From assembly GCF_000013005.1 (NCBI RefSeq), contig NC_007722.1, forward strand, positions 2,299,501-2,363,500: DNA of 64,000 bases, in the 5' to 3' direction. Each line of letters begins with the position of its first letter. The first letter of the stretch is position 1. Position numbers and translations under genes: made by a program. The notes under the pieces are model-generated. The model worked only from the letters and a program-made list of their open reading frames with translations. It was not told the DNA's origin and did no database searches. Positions 1 to 10,313 of this stretch are shown here, piece after piece. Source of the DNA: Erythrobacter litoralis HTCC2594 (GTDB taxonomy: Bacteria > Pseudomonadota > Alphaproteobacteria > Sphingomonadales > Sphingomonadaceae).

Positions 1-297
1 GGTCGCTTCAAGCGCGCCCTCTTCCCTGAGGCTGCGCGCTTCGGTTTGGAGCACTTGTGCAACCTGGCCGCGGCTGCGCCCGGTTTCGTCCATGATCCGC
101 GCAGAACTGACGACGAAAAATTCGCGCCCGCGTGTGCCGAGAACGGGATAGGGCGCCATACGGGGATCGCCGCGTGCTTGCCCTTCGGCAAGGATTGCGA
201 AGGCTGCAGAGCAACGGATCGCGGTCTGTTGCTCGAGCGAGAGCGCCGCCGGGGCAGGTGCGGACTGCAGCGCGAGGATAAGCGAAGCGATAAGCAT
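1..297 (-). CDS. Hypothetical secreted protein (5' part only)
   Basis: The first 99 codons of a minus-strand gene that runs off the left edge. It opens with MLIASLILALQSAPAPAAL, a short hydrophobic stretch ending in AxA-like residues that looks like a signal peptide. The next part has a Cys in QQTAIRCSAAFAI and a hydrophilic, probably helical segment. I do not recognise the family. It diverges from the aldehyde dehydrogenase gene, leaving about 100 bp for two promoters. The frame stays open to the edge, and its codon use looks like the neighbours. Confidence 0.6.
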   Translation of the reverse strand, partial: MLIASLILALQSAPAPAALSLEQQTAIRCSAAFAILAEGQARGDPRMAPYPVLGTRGREFFVVSSARIMDETGRSRGQVAQVLQTEARSLREEGALEAT

Positions 298-400
298 GGC
301 TCGCCCCTATAGCGGCCAAGCTGAACCAATGCTGCCCCTTTACGGCGCTCCCGGCACACCCCAAGGGTCTGCACAAGCGAATCTACCTGGAGAGGCCCCC

Positions 401-1831
401 ATGTCCGAATATCCCCAACTCAACCTCCTGATCGGTGGCGAGGCGATCGCGAACGGTCGCGATATGATCGACGTGATCGACCCGGCCACCGGCGAAGCGT
501 TCGCGGCGCTTCCCAAGGCGACCAGCGACGATCTCGACGCGGCGCTCGATCACGCCAAGGCAGGGTTCGCAAGCTGGCGGGCGACAGGTGCCGACAAGCG
601 CGAAGCGATCCTGCGCAAGGCCGCGAGCCTGATCCGCGAGCGCGCGCAAAATATCGGCGCGTCGATCACCCGCGAACAGGGCAAGCCGGTTAAGGAAGCG
701 GTCGGCGAGACGATCTACTGCGCCATGCTGCTCGAATTCTACGCCGGCGAGTGCAAGCGCAATTACGGCAAGACGCTGGTTCGCCCCGACGGCCAGCGGG
801 TCGAAGTGCGGCACGAGCCGGTCGGCCCGGTGGCAGGCTTCGCCGCATGGAACTTCCCGGCCTTGAACGTGATGCGCAAGATCGGTGGACCGCTGGCGGC
901 GGGCTGCTCGGTGATCGTCAAGCCGAGCGAGGAGACCCCGGCAGGCGGCCTCGCCATGGTGCAGGCGATGCTCGATGCGGGCGTGCCGGTTGAGGCGTGC
1001 CAGGCCGTGTTCGGCAAGCCGTCGGACATTTCCGAACACCTGCTCGCCAGTCCGATCATTCGCAAGATGACCTTCACCGGATCGACAGCGGTCGGCAAGC
1101 ACTTGGCCAAGCTGGCGGCGGAGAACCTGCAGCGCACGACGCTGGAGCTGGGCGGTCATGGCCCGGTGCTGGTTTTCAACGATGCCGATATCGATGCCGC
1201 GCTCGACACCATGGCGGGCAACAAGTTCCGCAATGCCGGGCAGGTCTGCGTCAGCCCGACGCGCTTCCTAGTCGAGGAAGACGTGTTCGAGAAATTCCGC
1301 GACGGCTTCGTCGAACGCGCCGAGAAAGTGAAAGTCGGCAGCGGCTTCGACAAGGACACCGACATGGGTCCGATGGCCAGCGCGCGCGGCCCGGACGGGA
1401 TCCAGTCCAAGATCGCCGATGCGAAGGAACACGGCGCCAAGCTCCTCACCGGCGGCGAGCGGATCGGCAACCAGGGCTTCTTCCACCAGCCGACCGTGCT
1501 GAGCGAAGTGCCGACCAATGCCGAAATCATGAACGAGGAACCGTTCGGCCCGGTCGCGATCATCAATCCGATGCCCAGCTACAATGCGATGGTGGAGGAA
1601 GCCAACCGGCTACCCTATGGCCTCGCCGCCTATGCGTGGACGCAGGATAGCAAACGCCGGATGTCGCTGGCGAGCGAGATCGAAGCGGGGATGCTGGCGA
1701 TCAACGGCGGCACCGTCAGCGCAGCGGATGCGCCCTTCGGCGGGGTCAAATGGTCGGGCTACGGCCTCGAAGACGGAGCCGAAGGCGTCAGCGCTTGCAT
1801 GGTCAGCAAGACCGTGCATGAGAGCGCGTAA
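401..1831 (+). CDS. NAD(P)-dependent aldehyde dehydrogenase (succinate-semialdehyde dehydrogenase-like)
   Basis: A 476-residue ALDH-superfamily enzyme that would oxidise an aldehyde to its acid with NAD(P)+. Both catalytic signatures are present: the general-base Glu in LELGG (about residue 249) and the nucleophilic Cys in NAGQVCVSP (about residue 283). Length is normal for a soluble ALDH. The start at 401 is preceded by a GGAGAGG ribosome site, and the open frame further upstream lacks protein-like sequence. It lies just before the formaldehyde-detoxification genes but is separated from adhC by a REP-like palindrome, so co-transcription is possible, not proven. The substrate cannot be read from the sequence; a semialdehyde is the usual assignment for this subfamily. 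Confidence 0.88.
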   Translation: MSEYPQLNLLIGGEAIANGRDMIDVIDPATGEAFAALPKATSDDLDAALDHAKAGFASWRATGADKREAILRKAASLIRERAQNIGASITREQGKPVKEAVGETIYCAMLLEFYAGECKRNYGKTLVRPDGQRVEVRHEPVGPVAGFAAWNFPALNVMRKIGGPLAAGCSVIVKPSEETPAGGLAMVQAMLDAGVPVEACQAVFGKPSDISEHLLASPIIRKMTFTGSTAVGKHLAKLAAENLQRTTLELGGHGPVLVFNDADIDAALDTMAGNKFRNAGQVCVSPTRFLVEEDVFEKFRDGFVERAEKVKVGSGFDKDTDMGPMASARGPDGIQSKIADAKEHGAKLLTGGERIGNQGFFHQPTVLSEVPTNAEIMNEEPFGPVAIINPMPSYNAMVEEANRLPYGLAAYAWTQDSKRRMSLASEIEAGMLAINGGTVSAADAPFGGVKWSGYGLEDGAEGVSACMVSKTVHESA

Positions 1832-1842
1832 CAGTATTGTCC

Positions 1843-1933
1843 GTTCGCCCTGAGCCTGTCGAAGGGCTGTACTTTCTTCTGGTGCATTGCATGCCAAAAA
1901 GAAGAGCAGGGCTTCGACAGGCTCAGCCCGAAC
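1843..1933. repeat. REP-like inverted repeat, copy 1
   Basis: Two facing arms of about 27 bp, each carrying the core CTGAGCCTGTCGAAG, separated by about 35 bp. The arms match apart from a swapped GGG/CCC block flanking the core. It lies between the aldehyde dehydrogenase and adhC. Three related copies occur near 4860, 7518 and 29264, always in intergenic DNA. Confidence 0.85.
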
Positions 1934-1956
1934 TGATTTTTGGGAGATAGGCAAAT

Positions 1957-3062
<1,106 letters not shown>

Positions 3063-3063
<1 letters not shown>

Positions 3064-3431
3064 TGGCGGGCGCTGCCCCCACCAAAGTCGTGCTCGGTGA
3101 AAAGTTTGCCGCCTTCAGCGAGCAGTGGTCCCCCAAGATCGTCGCCCGTTTCAACGGCAACGAAGTGCGGTTGTGCAAACTCGAAGGCGACTTTCACTGG
3201 CACCAGCACGACGAGACCGACGAGATGTTTCTTGTCGTGGAAGGCGAACTGGAGATCGACTTCGTCGACCGGACCGAAACGCTCAAGGCAGGCGAAATGA
3301 TTGTCGTCCCGCGCGGCACGGAACATCGCCCCCGCGCCCCACGCGGCGAAGCCAAGGTGTTCGTGATGGATGCCGCTGATACACCCAACACAGGCAATAA
3401 AGCGACCGCCACCAAGGCCGTCGATCTGTAG
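3063..3431 (+). CDS. Small cupin-domain protein
   Basis: A 122-residue single-domain cupin. The metal-binding motif is visible as HWHQHDETDEMF, followed by the second cupin motif around PRGTEHRPRAP. Such proteins bind one metal in a beta barrel; the ligand or reaction here is unknown. The ATG overlaps the adhC stop by one base, which implies coupling to adhC and a role near formaldehyde or glutathione-adduct metabolism (inference from position). A TTG lies one codon upstream, but the ATG is the more usual choice. Confidence 0.85.
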
Positions 3432-3444
3432 GAGAGAAAGATCC

Positions 3445-3825
3445 ATGTTCAGCCATGTCATGATCGGAGCGGATGATCTCGATGCCGCCAAGACTTTCTA
3501 CGATGCCTGTTTCAAGGCCCTCGGTGGCCGCGAAGGCAGCGTCGATCCGGGCGGCCGGGTGATGTACCTGCACAAGGGCAATATCTTCATGGTCACCAAG
3601 CCGATCGACGGCCAGCCCGCCAGCTGCGGCAACGGCTTCACGCTCGGCTTTGCGGCAGAAAGCGAGGAGCAGGCCGATGCCTGGCACGAGGCCGGTCTCG
3701 CCCATGGCGGCACCGCGATCGAAGACCCGCCGGGCATTCGCGAGGGCGCAGGGATGAAGCTCTACCTCGCGTACCTACGCGATCCCGCCGGCAACAAGGT
3801 CTGCGCGATGTACCGGCCTTCCTGA
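3445..3825 (+). CDS. VOC/glyoxalase-family protein (copy 1)
   Basis: A 126-residue vicinal-oxygen-chelate protein. It begins MFSHVMIGADDLDAAKTFY, a typical first beta-alpha unit, and ends with an YLRDPAGNKVCAMY strand in which metal-ligand residues of the fold usually lie. GGAGAG stands at 3431-3436, right after the cupin stop, and fixes the start. It is paralogous to the next gene (shared HVMIG start and EDPPG segment). The position inside an adhC-fghA cluster suggests a glutathione-linked lyase or isomerase role, but no substrate can be read. Confidence 0.87.
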   Translation: MFSHVMIGADDLDAAKTFYDACFKALGGREGSVDPGGRVMYLHKGNIFMVTKPIDGQPASCGNGFTLGFAAESEEQADAWHEAGLAHGGTAIEDPPGIREGAGMKLYLAYLRDPAGNKVCAMYRPS

Positions 3826-3900
3826 TCGTTCGCGGTCGGCTCGCTGCGCTCGCGCCTCCACGGGGGCGGCGCAGGGGCGCCGGCGACCGGTCGGTCGCTG

Positions 3901-3920
3901 GGTTCGGACTGGGCCGAACC
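3901..3920. other. Intergenic hairpin between the two VOC genes
   Basis: GGTTCGG, a 6-base loop, then CCGAACC: a perfect 7-bp stem 41 bp before the second VOC gene. No U-tract follows, so it is more likely an mRNA processing or stabilising element than a terminator. Confidence 0.45.
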
Positions 3921-3961
3921 GTATCATTGCTTTGTCGAATTCAGTCTAAAGGAGAGGATCT

Positions 3962-4354
3962 ATGCTCAATCACGTAATGATCGGTTGCACCGATGTCGAG
4001 AAAACGAAGAAGTTCTACAACGCCGTGCTGGGCGTGCTCGGGGCGGGCGAACCGTTCGAGCATGTCAACGATACCGGCCAGACCCGGCTGTTCTGGAACC
4101 ACAATGGCGACACGTTCAGCGTCAGCCAGCCGATCAACGGCGAGCCGGTCACGACCGCGAATGGCTCGACCATCGGTTTCAAATGCGATTCGCCCGAGCA
4201 GGTCGTGGAGTTGCACGATGTCGCCGTAGCCAATGGCGGCACCAGCATCGAAGACCCGCCCGGCCCGCGCGAGGGCAGCATGGGGGTGATGCACCTCAGC
4301 TATTTCACCGATCCGGACGGCCACAAGATCTGCGGCATCCACCGCCCGGGCTGA
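3962..4354 (+). CDS. VOC/glyoxalase-family protein (copy 2)
   Basis: A 130-residue VOC protein starting MLNHVMIGCTDVEKTKKFY and ending YFTDPDGHKICGIHRPG. It is clearly related to the preceding VOC gene: same length, same opening and the same EDPPGxREG block. A strong AAAGGAGAGG ribosome site sits just before the ATG. The two may form a heterodimer or act on related adducts; this is inference. The gene ends 6 bp before the editing-enzyme gene, so it is in the same transcript as the genes around it. Confidence 0.87.
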   Translation: MLNHVMIGCTDVEKTKKFYNAVLGVLGAGEPFEHVNDTGQTRLFWNHNGDTFSVSQPINGEPVTTANGSTIGFKCDSPEQVVELHDVAVANGGTSIEDPPGPREGSMGVMHLSYFTDPDGHKICGIHRPG

Positions 4355-4360
4355 CACCGA

Positions 4361-4855
4361 ATGCGCGGCGAGCAAGGCCTCTATGCGGACCTCGCCGCGC
4401 TTTCGATTGCCCATGAGGTGCACGAGCACTCGGCAGTCTTCACCGTCGAGGAAAGCCGCGCCATCAAGGCCGCGATCCCCGGCGCGCATACGAAGAACCT
4501 GTTCCTGAAGGATGCGGGTGGTGCCTTCCGGCTGGTCACCGTGCGCGCCGAGATCCGGGTCGATTTGAAGGGGCTTCCGGCCCTGCTTACCTCGAAGCGA
4601 TTTAGCTTTGGCAAAGCGGAGGCCATGGAGCGCTTGATCGGTGTGACACCCGGTTCGGTTACCCCGCTGGCGATGATCAATGCGGAGCCGGGTTCGGTGC
4701 ACTTCGCGCTGGACGCGGCGCTGGCAGAGGCGGAGCGGATCAACGTGCACCCCTTGCGAAATACCGCAACGCTGGGGCTGGCACCGGGTGATCTGATGCG
4801 ACTGATGGGGGAGTGGGGGCATGAGGTGACGGTGATAAATACCCCCACCACCTAA
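4361..4855 (+). CDS. YbaK/ProX-type aminoacyl-tRNA deacylase (ProXp-ala/PrdX-like)
   Basis: A 164-residue free-standing editing domain of the INS/YbaK superfamily. The family hallmark KNLFLKD is present, as are VRAEIRVDLKGL and the glycine-rich GVTPGSVTPLA strand. Members hydrolyse mischarged tRNAs, for example Ala-tRNA(Pro), in the cytoplasm. It follows the second VOC gene by 6 bp and precedes fghA across a REP-like repeat. It has no obvious link to formaldehyde metabolism beyond co-location. The ATG lies close to the previous stop without a clear ribosome site, so translation is probably coupled. Confidence 0.85.
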   Translation: MRGEQGLYADLAALSIAHEVHEHSAVFTVEESRAIKAAIPGAHTKNLFLKDAGGAFRLVTVRAEIRVDLKGLPALLTSKRFSFGKAEAMERLIGVTPGSVTPLAMINAEPGSVHFALDAALAEAERINVHPLRNTATLGLAPGDLMRLMGEWGHEVTVINTPTT

Positions 4856-4859
4856 CTCC

Positions 4860-4948
4860 GTTCGCCCTGAGCTTGTCGAAGGGCTGTACTTTTTTTGGTG
4901 CGGTGCCGGAAAGAAGAAGAACAGGGCTTCGACAAGCTCAGCCCGAAC
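4860..4948. repeat. REP-like inverted repeat, copy 2
   Basis: Two facing arms with core CTGAGCTTGTCGAAG (one base different from copy 1), separated by about 35 bp that include a run of seven T. It lies between the editing-enzyme gene and fghA, ending 17 bp before the fghA start. Confidence 0.85.
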
Positions 4949-4965
4949 GGGTAGTTGAGTTGGGT

Positions 4966-5808
4966 ATGAAACTCGAAACCTTGAGCGAAAATCGCAGCCA
5001 CGGCGGCGTGCAGGGCGTCTATTCTCATCATTCCGAAGTGATCGGCACCGAGATGACATTTTCGGTCTATCTCCCGCCACACAGCGAAGGCGAGACATTG
5101 CCTGTGCTGTGGTATCTCTCCGGCCTCACCTGCACCCATGCCAATGTCACCGAGAAGGGCGAGTTCCGCGCAGCATGCGCCGAGCATGGCATCGCCTTCA
5201 TCGCCCCCGACACCTCCCCGCGCGGCGAAGATGTGCCCGACGCGGAGGAGGAATACGATTTCGGCAAGGGCGCGGGGTTCTACGTCGATGCGACCGAGGA
5301 GCCATGGCGCAAGCACTACCGCATGCGCAGCTATATCGAGCGCGAACTGCCCGAATTGGTCGCTGCCAACTTCCCGCTCGAAATGAGCCGTCAGTCGATC
5401 ACCGGCCATTCGATGGGCGGCCACGGCGCACTAAGCATCGGCTTGCGCAATCCCGACCACTTCCGCTCAATCAGCGCCTTCAGTCCCATCGTCGCACCCA
5501 GCCAGGTGCCCTGGGGCGAGAAGGCGCTGGGCCGCTATCTGGGCGATGATCGGTCAAGCTGGCGCGAATACGACGCCGTCGCGCTGATCGAAGACGGCAC
5601 ACGGCACGATCACATCCTCGTTGACCAGGGCACCGCGGACGATTTTCTCGAAGACCAGCTTAAGACCAGCCTGCTTTCCCTCGCCTGCGCCAAGGCCGGA
5701 ATGGAACCGACAATCCGCATGCAGGAAGGCTATGACCACTCCTATTATTTCATCTCAACCTTCATGGCCGAGCACGTCGCGTGGCATGCGGAGAGGTTGA
5801 AGGCCTAG
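4966..5808 (+). CDS. fghA: S-formylglutathione hydrolase
   Basis: A 280-residue esterase-D-family serine hydrolase that splits S-formylglutathione into formate and glutathione, completing the pathway begun by AdhC. The nucleophile lies in GHSMGGHG (Ser about residue 149). The family-typical LSGLTCTHANV and the C-terminal GYDHSYYFI segment with the catalytic His are present. Length is standard. The ATG at 4966 follows the REP repeat; upstream in-frame sequence is only the repeat. Its TAG stop lies in a CTAG tetramer shared with the stop of metW on the other strand. Confidence 0.96.
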   Translation: MKLETLSENRSHGGVQGVYSHHSEVIGTEMTFSVYLPPHSEGETLPVLWYLSGLTCTHANVTEKGEFRAACAEHGIAFIAPDTSPRGEDVPDAEEEYDFGKGAGFYVDATEEPWRKHYRMRSYIERELPELVAANFPLEMSRQSITGHSMGGHGALSIGLRNPDHFRSISAFSPIVAPSQVPWGEKALGRYLGDDRSSWREYDAVALIEDGTRHDHILVDQGTADDFLEDQLKTSLLSLACAKAGMEPTIRMQEGYDHSYYFISTFMAEHVAWHAERLKA

Positions 5809-6404
5809 CGGCTAACCTCGAACAGCGCATATTCCGCGCGCCAGTTGGCGCCGCCGCCACCGATTTCGCGCTCGCGCGTGAAATACCAGCGGTCTTCGAT
5901 CCTGACGCCGAGCTGTGCGGCGAGTTCCTCGAAGTCTTTCACCGTGACGTGGTGGATGTTTTGCGTTTCGTACCACGTCACCGGCAGGTGGCGCGTCACC
6001 GGCATCCGGCCGCGACGCATGAGCGCCCAGCGCATCCGCCAGTAAGCGAAATTGGGGAAGCTGACGAAGGCGCGGCGGCCGACGCGGAGCAATTCGGCCA
6101 GCATATGGTCGGGTCGGGCGGCGGTCTGAAGGGTCTGGCTGAGGATCGCGTAGTCGAATGCGCTGTCGGGATAGAATTCCAGGTCGCGGTCGGCATCGCC
6201 CTGCACCACGCTGAGCCCCTGCGCCACGCAGCGTTCGACGCAGGCGCCGTCGATCTCGATCCCGCGCGCGTCGACCTGTTTCTCGTCGCGCAGCGCCGCC
6301 ATCAGCGTGCCGTCGCCGCAACCGATATCGAGCGCGCGGCTGCCCGGCTCGATCCGCTCGAGGATGGTCGCGAGGTCGGGGCGCAGGGCAGGCCGCTCAG
6401 CCAT
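5805..6404 (-). CDS. metW: Methionine biosynthesis protein MetW
   Basis: A 199-residue MetW-family protein with a class I methyltransferase fold; the SAM-site motif [10 protein letters not shown] is near the start. In alphaproteobacteria metW is adjacent to metX and MetW is needed for, or modulates, homoserine acylation; its chemistry is not settled. The family block [11 protein letters not shown] is present. It overlaps the end of metX by 8 bp, so the two are co-translated. It is convergent with fghA, sharing four bases. Confidence 0.93.
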   Translation of the reverse strand: MAERPALRPDLATILERIEPGSRALDIGCGDGTLMAALRDEKQVDARGIEIDGACVERCVAQGLSVVQGDADRDLEFYPDSAFDYAILSQTLQTAARPDHMLAELLRVGRRAFVSFPNFAYWRMRWALMRRGRMPVTRHLPVTWYETQNIHHVTVKDFEELAAQLGVRIEDRWYFTREREIGGGGANWRAEYALFEVSR

Positions 6405-7491
6405 CGAGGAAGCCTTTCACCACCCGGTCGAGCGCGGGAACGTCGAGCAGGAAGCTGTCGTGACCGAAGGGGGCGGAAAGCTCGACGAAGCTGACAGGCG
6501 CGCCCGCCGCATTGAGCGCGTGCACCACATGGCGGCTTTCCGCCGTGGGATAGAGCCAGTCGCTGTCGAAGCTGACGAGGCAGAATCGCGCAGGCGTGCC
6601 GGCGAATGCCTTGGCGAGCGTGCCGCCGTGCTCTTCGGCGATGTCGAAATAGTCCATCGCGCGGGTGATGTAGAGGTAGCTGTTGGCATCGAACCGGCGG
6701 GTGAAGCCGCTGCCCTGATAGCGAAGGTAGCTCTCGACCTGGAAATCCGCATCGAACCCGAAGGTCTTGGCATCGCGATCCTGCAACCGCCGCCCGAATT
6801 TCTCTGTCAGCCCTTCTTCGGAAAGATAGGTGATGTGCGCCGCCATCCGCGCAACCGCGAGACCGGCATCGGGCGCTGATTCCTCGCCATAATAGTCACC
6901 GCCGCACCAGTGAGGATCGGCCATGATCGCCTGCCGCCCGACTTCGTGGAAGGCGATGTTCTGCGCCGAATGCCGTGCGGTGGTCGCGATCGCCAGCACC
7001 CGTCCGGCCCGATCCGGCCAATTGGCAGCAAGGCTCAGCGCCTGCATCCCGCCCATCGATCCGCCGACGACGGTGTGCAGCTGCGCGATACCCATCGCAT
7101 CGAGCATAGCCACCAATCCGCGCACCATGTCGCGGATCGTGATGACGGGAAAGCGCATGGCATAGGGCTCGCCGTCGGACGCGGGGCTTTGCGGGCCCGT
7201 CGAACCGAGGCAGCTACCGATGACGTTGGCGCAGATGACGTGGAAGCGGTCGGTATCGATCGGCTTGCCCGGCCCCACCATCCGCTCCCACCAGCCGGGC
7301 TTGCCGGTGATCGGGTGGGTGCTGGCGACATACTGGTCGCCGGTCAGCGCATGGCAGATCAGGATCGCGTTGCTCTTGTCCGCATTCAGGGTGCCATAGG
7401 TCTCGTAGGCCATCTCGACGCACGCGAGCGCCTGCCCGCTGTCGAGCGGCAGGGGGTTCGGAAGGGTCAGGCTGGTGTGCGGGTTGCTCAA
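6397..7491 (-). CDS. metX: Homoserine O-acetyltransferase
   Basis: A 364-residue alpha/beta-hydrolase-fold acyltransferase that activates homoserine for methionine synthesis. The nucleophile is in [10 protein letters not shown], the oxyanion region in [11 protein letters not shown], and the C-terminal His in [11 protein letters not shown] first-operon gene with metW behind it. Acetyl- versus succinyl-CoA specificity cannot be settled by eye. The 130-bp gap to hisC contains a REP-like repeat, and I see no SAM riboswitch there. Confidence 0.94.
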   Translation of the reverse strand: MSNPHTSLTLPNPLPLDSGQALACVEMAYETYGTLNADKSNAILICHALTGDQYVASTHPITGKPGWWERMVGPGKPIDTDRFHVICANVIGSCLGSTGPQSPASDGEPYAMRFPVITIRDMVRGLVAMLDAMGIAQLHTVVGGSMGGMQALSLAANWPDRAGRVLAIATTARHSAQNIAFHEVGRQAIMADPHWCGGDYYGEESAPDAGLAVARMAAHITYLSEEGLTEKFGRRLQDRDAKTFGFDADFQVESYLRYQGSGFTRRFDANSYLYITRAMDYFDIAEEHGGTLAKAFAGTPARFCLVSFDSDWLYPTAESRHVVHALNAAGAPVSFVELSAPFGHDSFLLDVPALDRVVKGFLDG

Positions 7492-7517
7492 ACGAGACCT
7501 TTGGCCACAAGAAAGAA

Positions 7518-7596
7518 CAGTGCTTCGACAAGCTCAGCACGAACGGGTTTGGAGCAAACCCCTCTATCCGTTCGCCCTGAGCTTGTCGAAGGGCTG
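7518..7596. repeat. REP-like repeat, copy 3 (reversed arm order)
   Basis: Two arms with core CTGAGCTTGTCGAAG, but in the opposite order to copies 1, 2 and 4. They lie in the divergent space between metX and hisC, so any promoter of hisC or metX must overlap or flank them. Confidence 0.8.
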
Positions 7597-7622
7597 TATT
7601 TCTTTATGGGCTGAAACCCGCA

Positions 7623-8726
7623 ATGTCAGACACGCGCCCTCAGATAAAAACTTGGATCGAAGGTATTCACGCCTATGTGCCCGGCAAGGCGACCGGCGCG
7701 CAGGGGCAGGCGCTGATCAAGCTGTCGGCCAACGAAAATCCGCTGGGATGTTCGCCGAAGGCGCTCGAAGCACTCGACGCGCCCGGCAATCCGGCGACCT
7801 ATCCCGATCCCGATGCCAAGGCGCTGCGCGCGAAACTGGCCGAGGTTCACGGGCTCGATGCCGGGCGGATCGTCTGCGGGACCGGGTCCGATGAATTGCT
7901 CAACCTTGCCGCGCAGGCCTTTGCGGGGCCGGGCGACGAAGTGCTGTTCAGCACCTACAGCTTCTCGGTTTACGACATCGCGGCGCGGCGCTGCGGGGCG
8001 ACGCCGGTCGAGGCGCCTGATGCCGACTACGCCGCCGACGTCGATGCGCTGCTGGCGGCGGTCACGGACAAGACGCGCGTAGTCTTCGTCGCCAATCCCA
8101 ACAATCCGACCGGCAGCTTCCTGCCCCGCGACGAGATTGCAAGGCTTCACGCGGGCTTGCCGCAAGATGTGCTGTTCGTGCTCGATCAGGCTTATGCCGA
8201 ATATTTGACACCGGAGGAGGACGATGGCGGCTTCGCCCTCGCCGCCGCACATGAGAACGTGCTCGTTACGCGCACTTTCTCCAAGGCTTACGGCTTGGCC
8301 GGCGAGCGGATCGGCTGGGCCACCGGCGCGCCGCATTTCATCGATGCGCTCAACCGCGTCCGCGGGCCATTCAATGTCACCAACAGCGGTCAGGCGGCAG
8401 CGCTGGCAGGCGTCGATGACCAGAATTTCATCGACCGGACGCGCGACCACAACACCCGCGAACTGACGCGCTTCACCGACGCCATGGCCGCGCTCGGCAA
8501 TCACGGCATCCGCCCGCTGCCCAGCAAAGCCAATTTCGCGCTGGTCCTGTTCGAAGGGACACTCGCGGCAGAGACGGCGCTGAGCGCGCTTGCAGATGCA
8601 GGCTACGCCGTGCGGCACTTACCGGGCCAGGGCCTGCCGCATGGGCTGCGGATCACCATCGGCACCGCCGAGGACATGGACCGCATCGCGCGAACCATCG
8701 CCGAGGCGGCCGAGGCAGCACAATGA
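7623..8726 (+). CDS. hisC: Histidinol-phosphate / aromatic aminotransferase
   Basis: A 367-residue fold-type I PLP aminotransferase. Visible family marks are LSANENPLG near the N terminus, the NPNNPTG segment, DQAYAEY, and the PLP Lys in [13 protein letters not shown] (about residue 221). HisC makes histidinol phosphate. Because it overlaps tyrC by 4 bp (ATGA), this copy probably also, or mainly, transaminates prephenate or aromatic keto acids for tyrosine and phenylalanine synthesis. That last point is inferred from neighbours. Confidence 0.93.
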   Translation: MSDTRPQIKTWIEGIHAYVPGKATGAQGQALIKLSANENPLGCSPKALEALDAPGNPATYPDPDAKALRAKLAEVHGLDAGRIVCGTGSDELLNLAAQAFAGPGDEVLFSTYSFSVYDIAARRCGATPVEAPDADYAADVDALLAAVTDKTRVVFVANPNNPTGSFLPRDEIARLHAGLPQDVLFVLDQAYAEYLTPEEDDGGFALAAAHENVLVTRTFSKAYGLAGERIGWATGAPHFIDALNRVRGPFNVTNSGQAAALAGVDDQNFIDRTRDHNTRELTRFTDAMAALGNHGIRPLPSKANFALVLFEGTLAAETALSALADAGYAVRHLPGQGLPHGLRITIGTAEDMDRIARTIAEAAEAAQ

Positions 8727-9625
8727 CGATCCGCCGCGTTGCCATCATCGGCCTTGGCCTCTTGGGCGGTTCGCTCAGCCTCGCCCTGCGCGAGAAGCTG
8801 CCCGGAATCGCGACGACCGGCTACGATCGTGATCCGGCAACGCGCACACGTGCTGCCGAACGCGGGCTCGTCGGCACCGTTTACGATACGGCTGGCGAAG
8901 CTGTCTCCGGCTGCGAACTTGTGGTGCTGTGTGTGCCGGTCGGCGCCATTGGCGAAGCTGCGCGAGACATCGCTGATGTCTTGCCTTCCCATGCCATCGT
9001 CAGCGATGTCGGCTCGTCCAAGCGCTCGGTACAAAAGGCGCTTGCCGAAGCCTTGCCGAGCCACACCTGCGTTCCCGCTCACCCCGTTGCGGGGACCGAG
9101 CAAAGCGGCCCGGATGCAGGGTTCGCCACGCTGTTCGACGGGCGCTGGTGCATCCTCACGCCGCCCGACGGCGCGCCCCAGCAGGCAATCGATGACCTGA
9201 CAGCGCTGTGGCAAGCACTCGGTGCCAAGGTGGAAATCATGGATGCCGAGCATCACGATCTGGTGCTCGCCGTCACCAGCCATATCCCGCACCTCATCGC
9301 CTACACCATCGTCGGCACTGCCTCCGACATGGAGGACGTCACCCGCAGCGAAGTTATCAAATATTCCGCCGGCGGCTTTCGCGATTTCACCCGCATCGCC
9401 GCGAGCGACCCGGTGATGTGGCGCGACGTGTTCCTCAACAATCGCGACGCGGTGCTGGAGATGCTGGGGCGCTTTACCGAGGACCTGACCGCGCTCCAGC
9501 GGGCGATCCGGTCGGGCGATGGCGAGACGCTGCACGAGCTTTTCAGCCGCACCCGCGACATCCGCCGTTCGATCATCGACGAAGGGCAGGATGATGCTTC
9601 GCCCGATTTCGGGCGCGATCACTAG
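8723..9625 (+). CDS. tyrC: Prephenate/arogenate dehydrogenase
   Basis: A 300-residue NAD(P)-dependent dehydrogenase of tyrosine biosynthesis. The N-terminal Rossmann motif GLGLLGGSL is at residues 10-18. [20 protein letters not shown] and the [17 protein letters not shown] catalytic His region are all typical. There is no chorismate mutase or ACT extension, so it is the monofunctional form. It starts inside the end of hisC (4-bp overlap) and its TAG shares a CTAG tetramer with the stop of the convergent plsC gene. Confidence 0.93.
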   Translation: MTIRRVAIIGLGLLGGSLSLALREKLPGIATTGYDRDPATRTRAAERGLVGTVYDTAGEAVSGCELVVLCVPVGAIGEAARDIADVLPSHAIVSDVGSSKRSVQKALAEALPSHTCVPAHPVAGTEQSGPDAGFATLFDGRWCILTPPDGAPQQAIDDLTALWQALGAKVEIMDAEHHDLVLAVTSHIPHLIAYTIVGTASDMEDVTRSEVIKYSAGGFRDFTRIAASDPVMWRDVFLNNRDAVLEMLGRFTEDLTALQRAIRSGDGETLHELFSRTRDIRRSIIDEGQDDASPDFGRDH

Positions 9626-10302
9626 CGATTCAGAGCGTTGATTGCATCGAGCGTTCGCTGCTCGATTTCCTGTCGCGGCAGGCCGGGCGGGATCGGTTCT
9701 CCGAAACGGTAAGTGATCGTCCCCGGGCGTTTCCAGCGTCGGTGATAGAGCGGACCGCTGTTCACCGCGACGGGAACTACCGGCAGCTTCACCATCTTGT
9801 AAATGCCGGAGAAGCCCGATTGCAGCTTGCGCCGCTCGCCATGCGGCACGCGGGTCCCCTCTGGGAAGATTACCAACGGACGGCCTTCCTCGGCCTTCTG
9901 CCGTGCCTCGCGCATGATCTGCATCAGCGCCCTGGCGCCTTGATCGCGGGCGACGGGGACCAGCCCATACTTACGCGCAAGATACCCCCATACCGGGATG
10001 CGAAACAGTTCACGCTTGGCAAAGACCACGGGCACGGAAAACATCTGCGGCGCATCGAGCGCTTCGAAGAAACTCTCGTGCTTGATGGCATAGAGCGCAG
10101 GTCTGTCGATCGGTCCGCCTTCAACCTTCACTCCAATATGCAGGAACAGGTGCATGCAGTCGCGATGATAGCCGCCCCAGCCCTTCACGATCCGGCGGAA
10201 CAGCGTCTTGTCGAACAGGAACAGCGCCAGCGCGGCGATCACGTAGAACGTGCTGCCGATATAATAGGCGATGTAGAAGCAGATGTTGCGCAGAATAATC
10301 AT
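9622..10302 (-). CDS. plsC: 1-acyl-sn-glycerol-3-phosphate acyltransferase
   Basis: A 226-residue membrane-associated acyltransferase of phospholipid synthesis. The N terminus holds a hydrophobic stretch (YIAYYIGSTFYVIAALALFLF). The catalytic motif is KHESFFE, an HX4E variant of the usual HX4D, and the substrate-binding FPEGTR motif is intact. It is the last gene of ftsE-ftsX-ydcF-plsC, starting 11 bp after the ydcF stop. The ATG at 10302 is chosen because upstream in-frame sequence overlaps ydcF and is not protein-like. Confidence 0.9.
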   Translation of the reverse strand: MIILRNICFYIAYYIGSTFYVIAALALFLFDKTLFRRIVKGWGGYHRDCMHLFLHIGVKVEGGPIDRPALYAIKHESFFEALDAPQMFSVPVVFAKRELFRIPVWGYLARKYGLVPVARDQGARALMQIMREARQKAEEGRPLVIFPEGTRVPHGERRKLQSGFSGIYKMVKLPVVPVAVNSGPLYHRRWKRPGTITYRFGEPIPPGLPRQEIEQRTLDAINALNR

Positions 10303-10313
10303 CGTGAGCGCGT

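Noticed and set aside
8..376. A 122-codon minus-strand frame at the left edge
   Set aside because: It competes with the frame 1-297, which has a signal peptide and stays open to the edge; the other is Arg/Ser-rich and lacks structure.
7492..7622. A SAM riboswitch upstream of metX
   Set aside because: The interval is filled by a REP-like repeat, and I see none of the conserved cores of SAM riboswitch classes.
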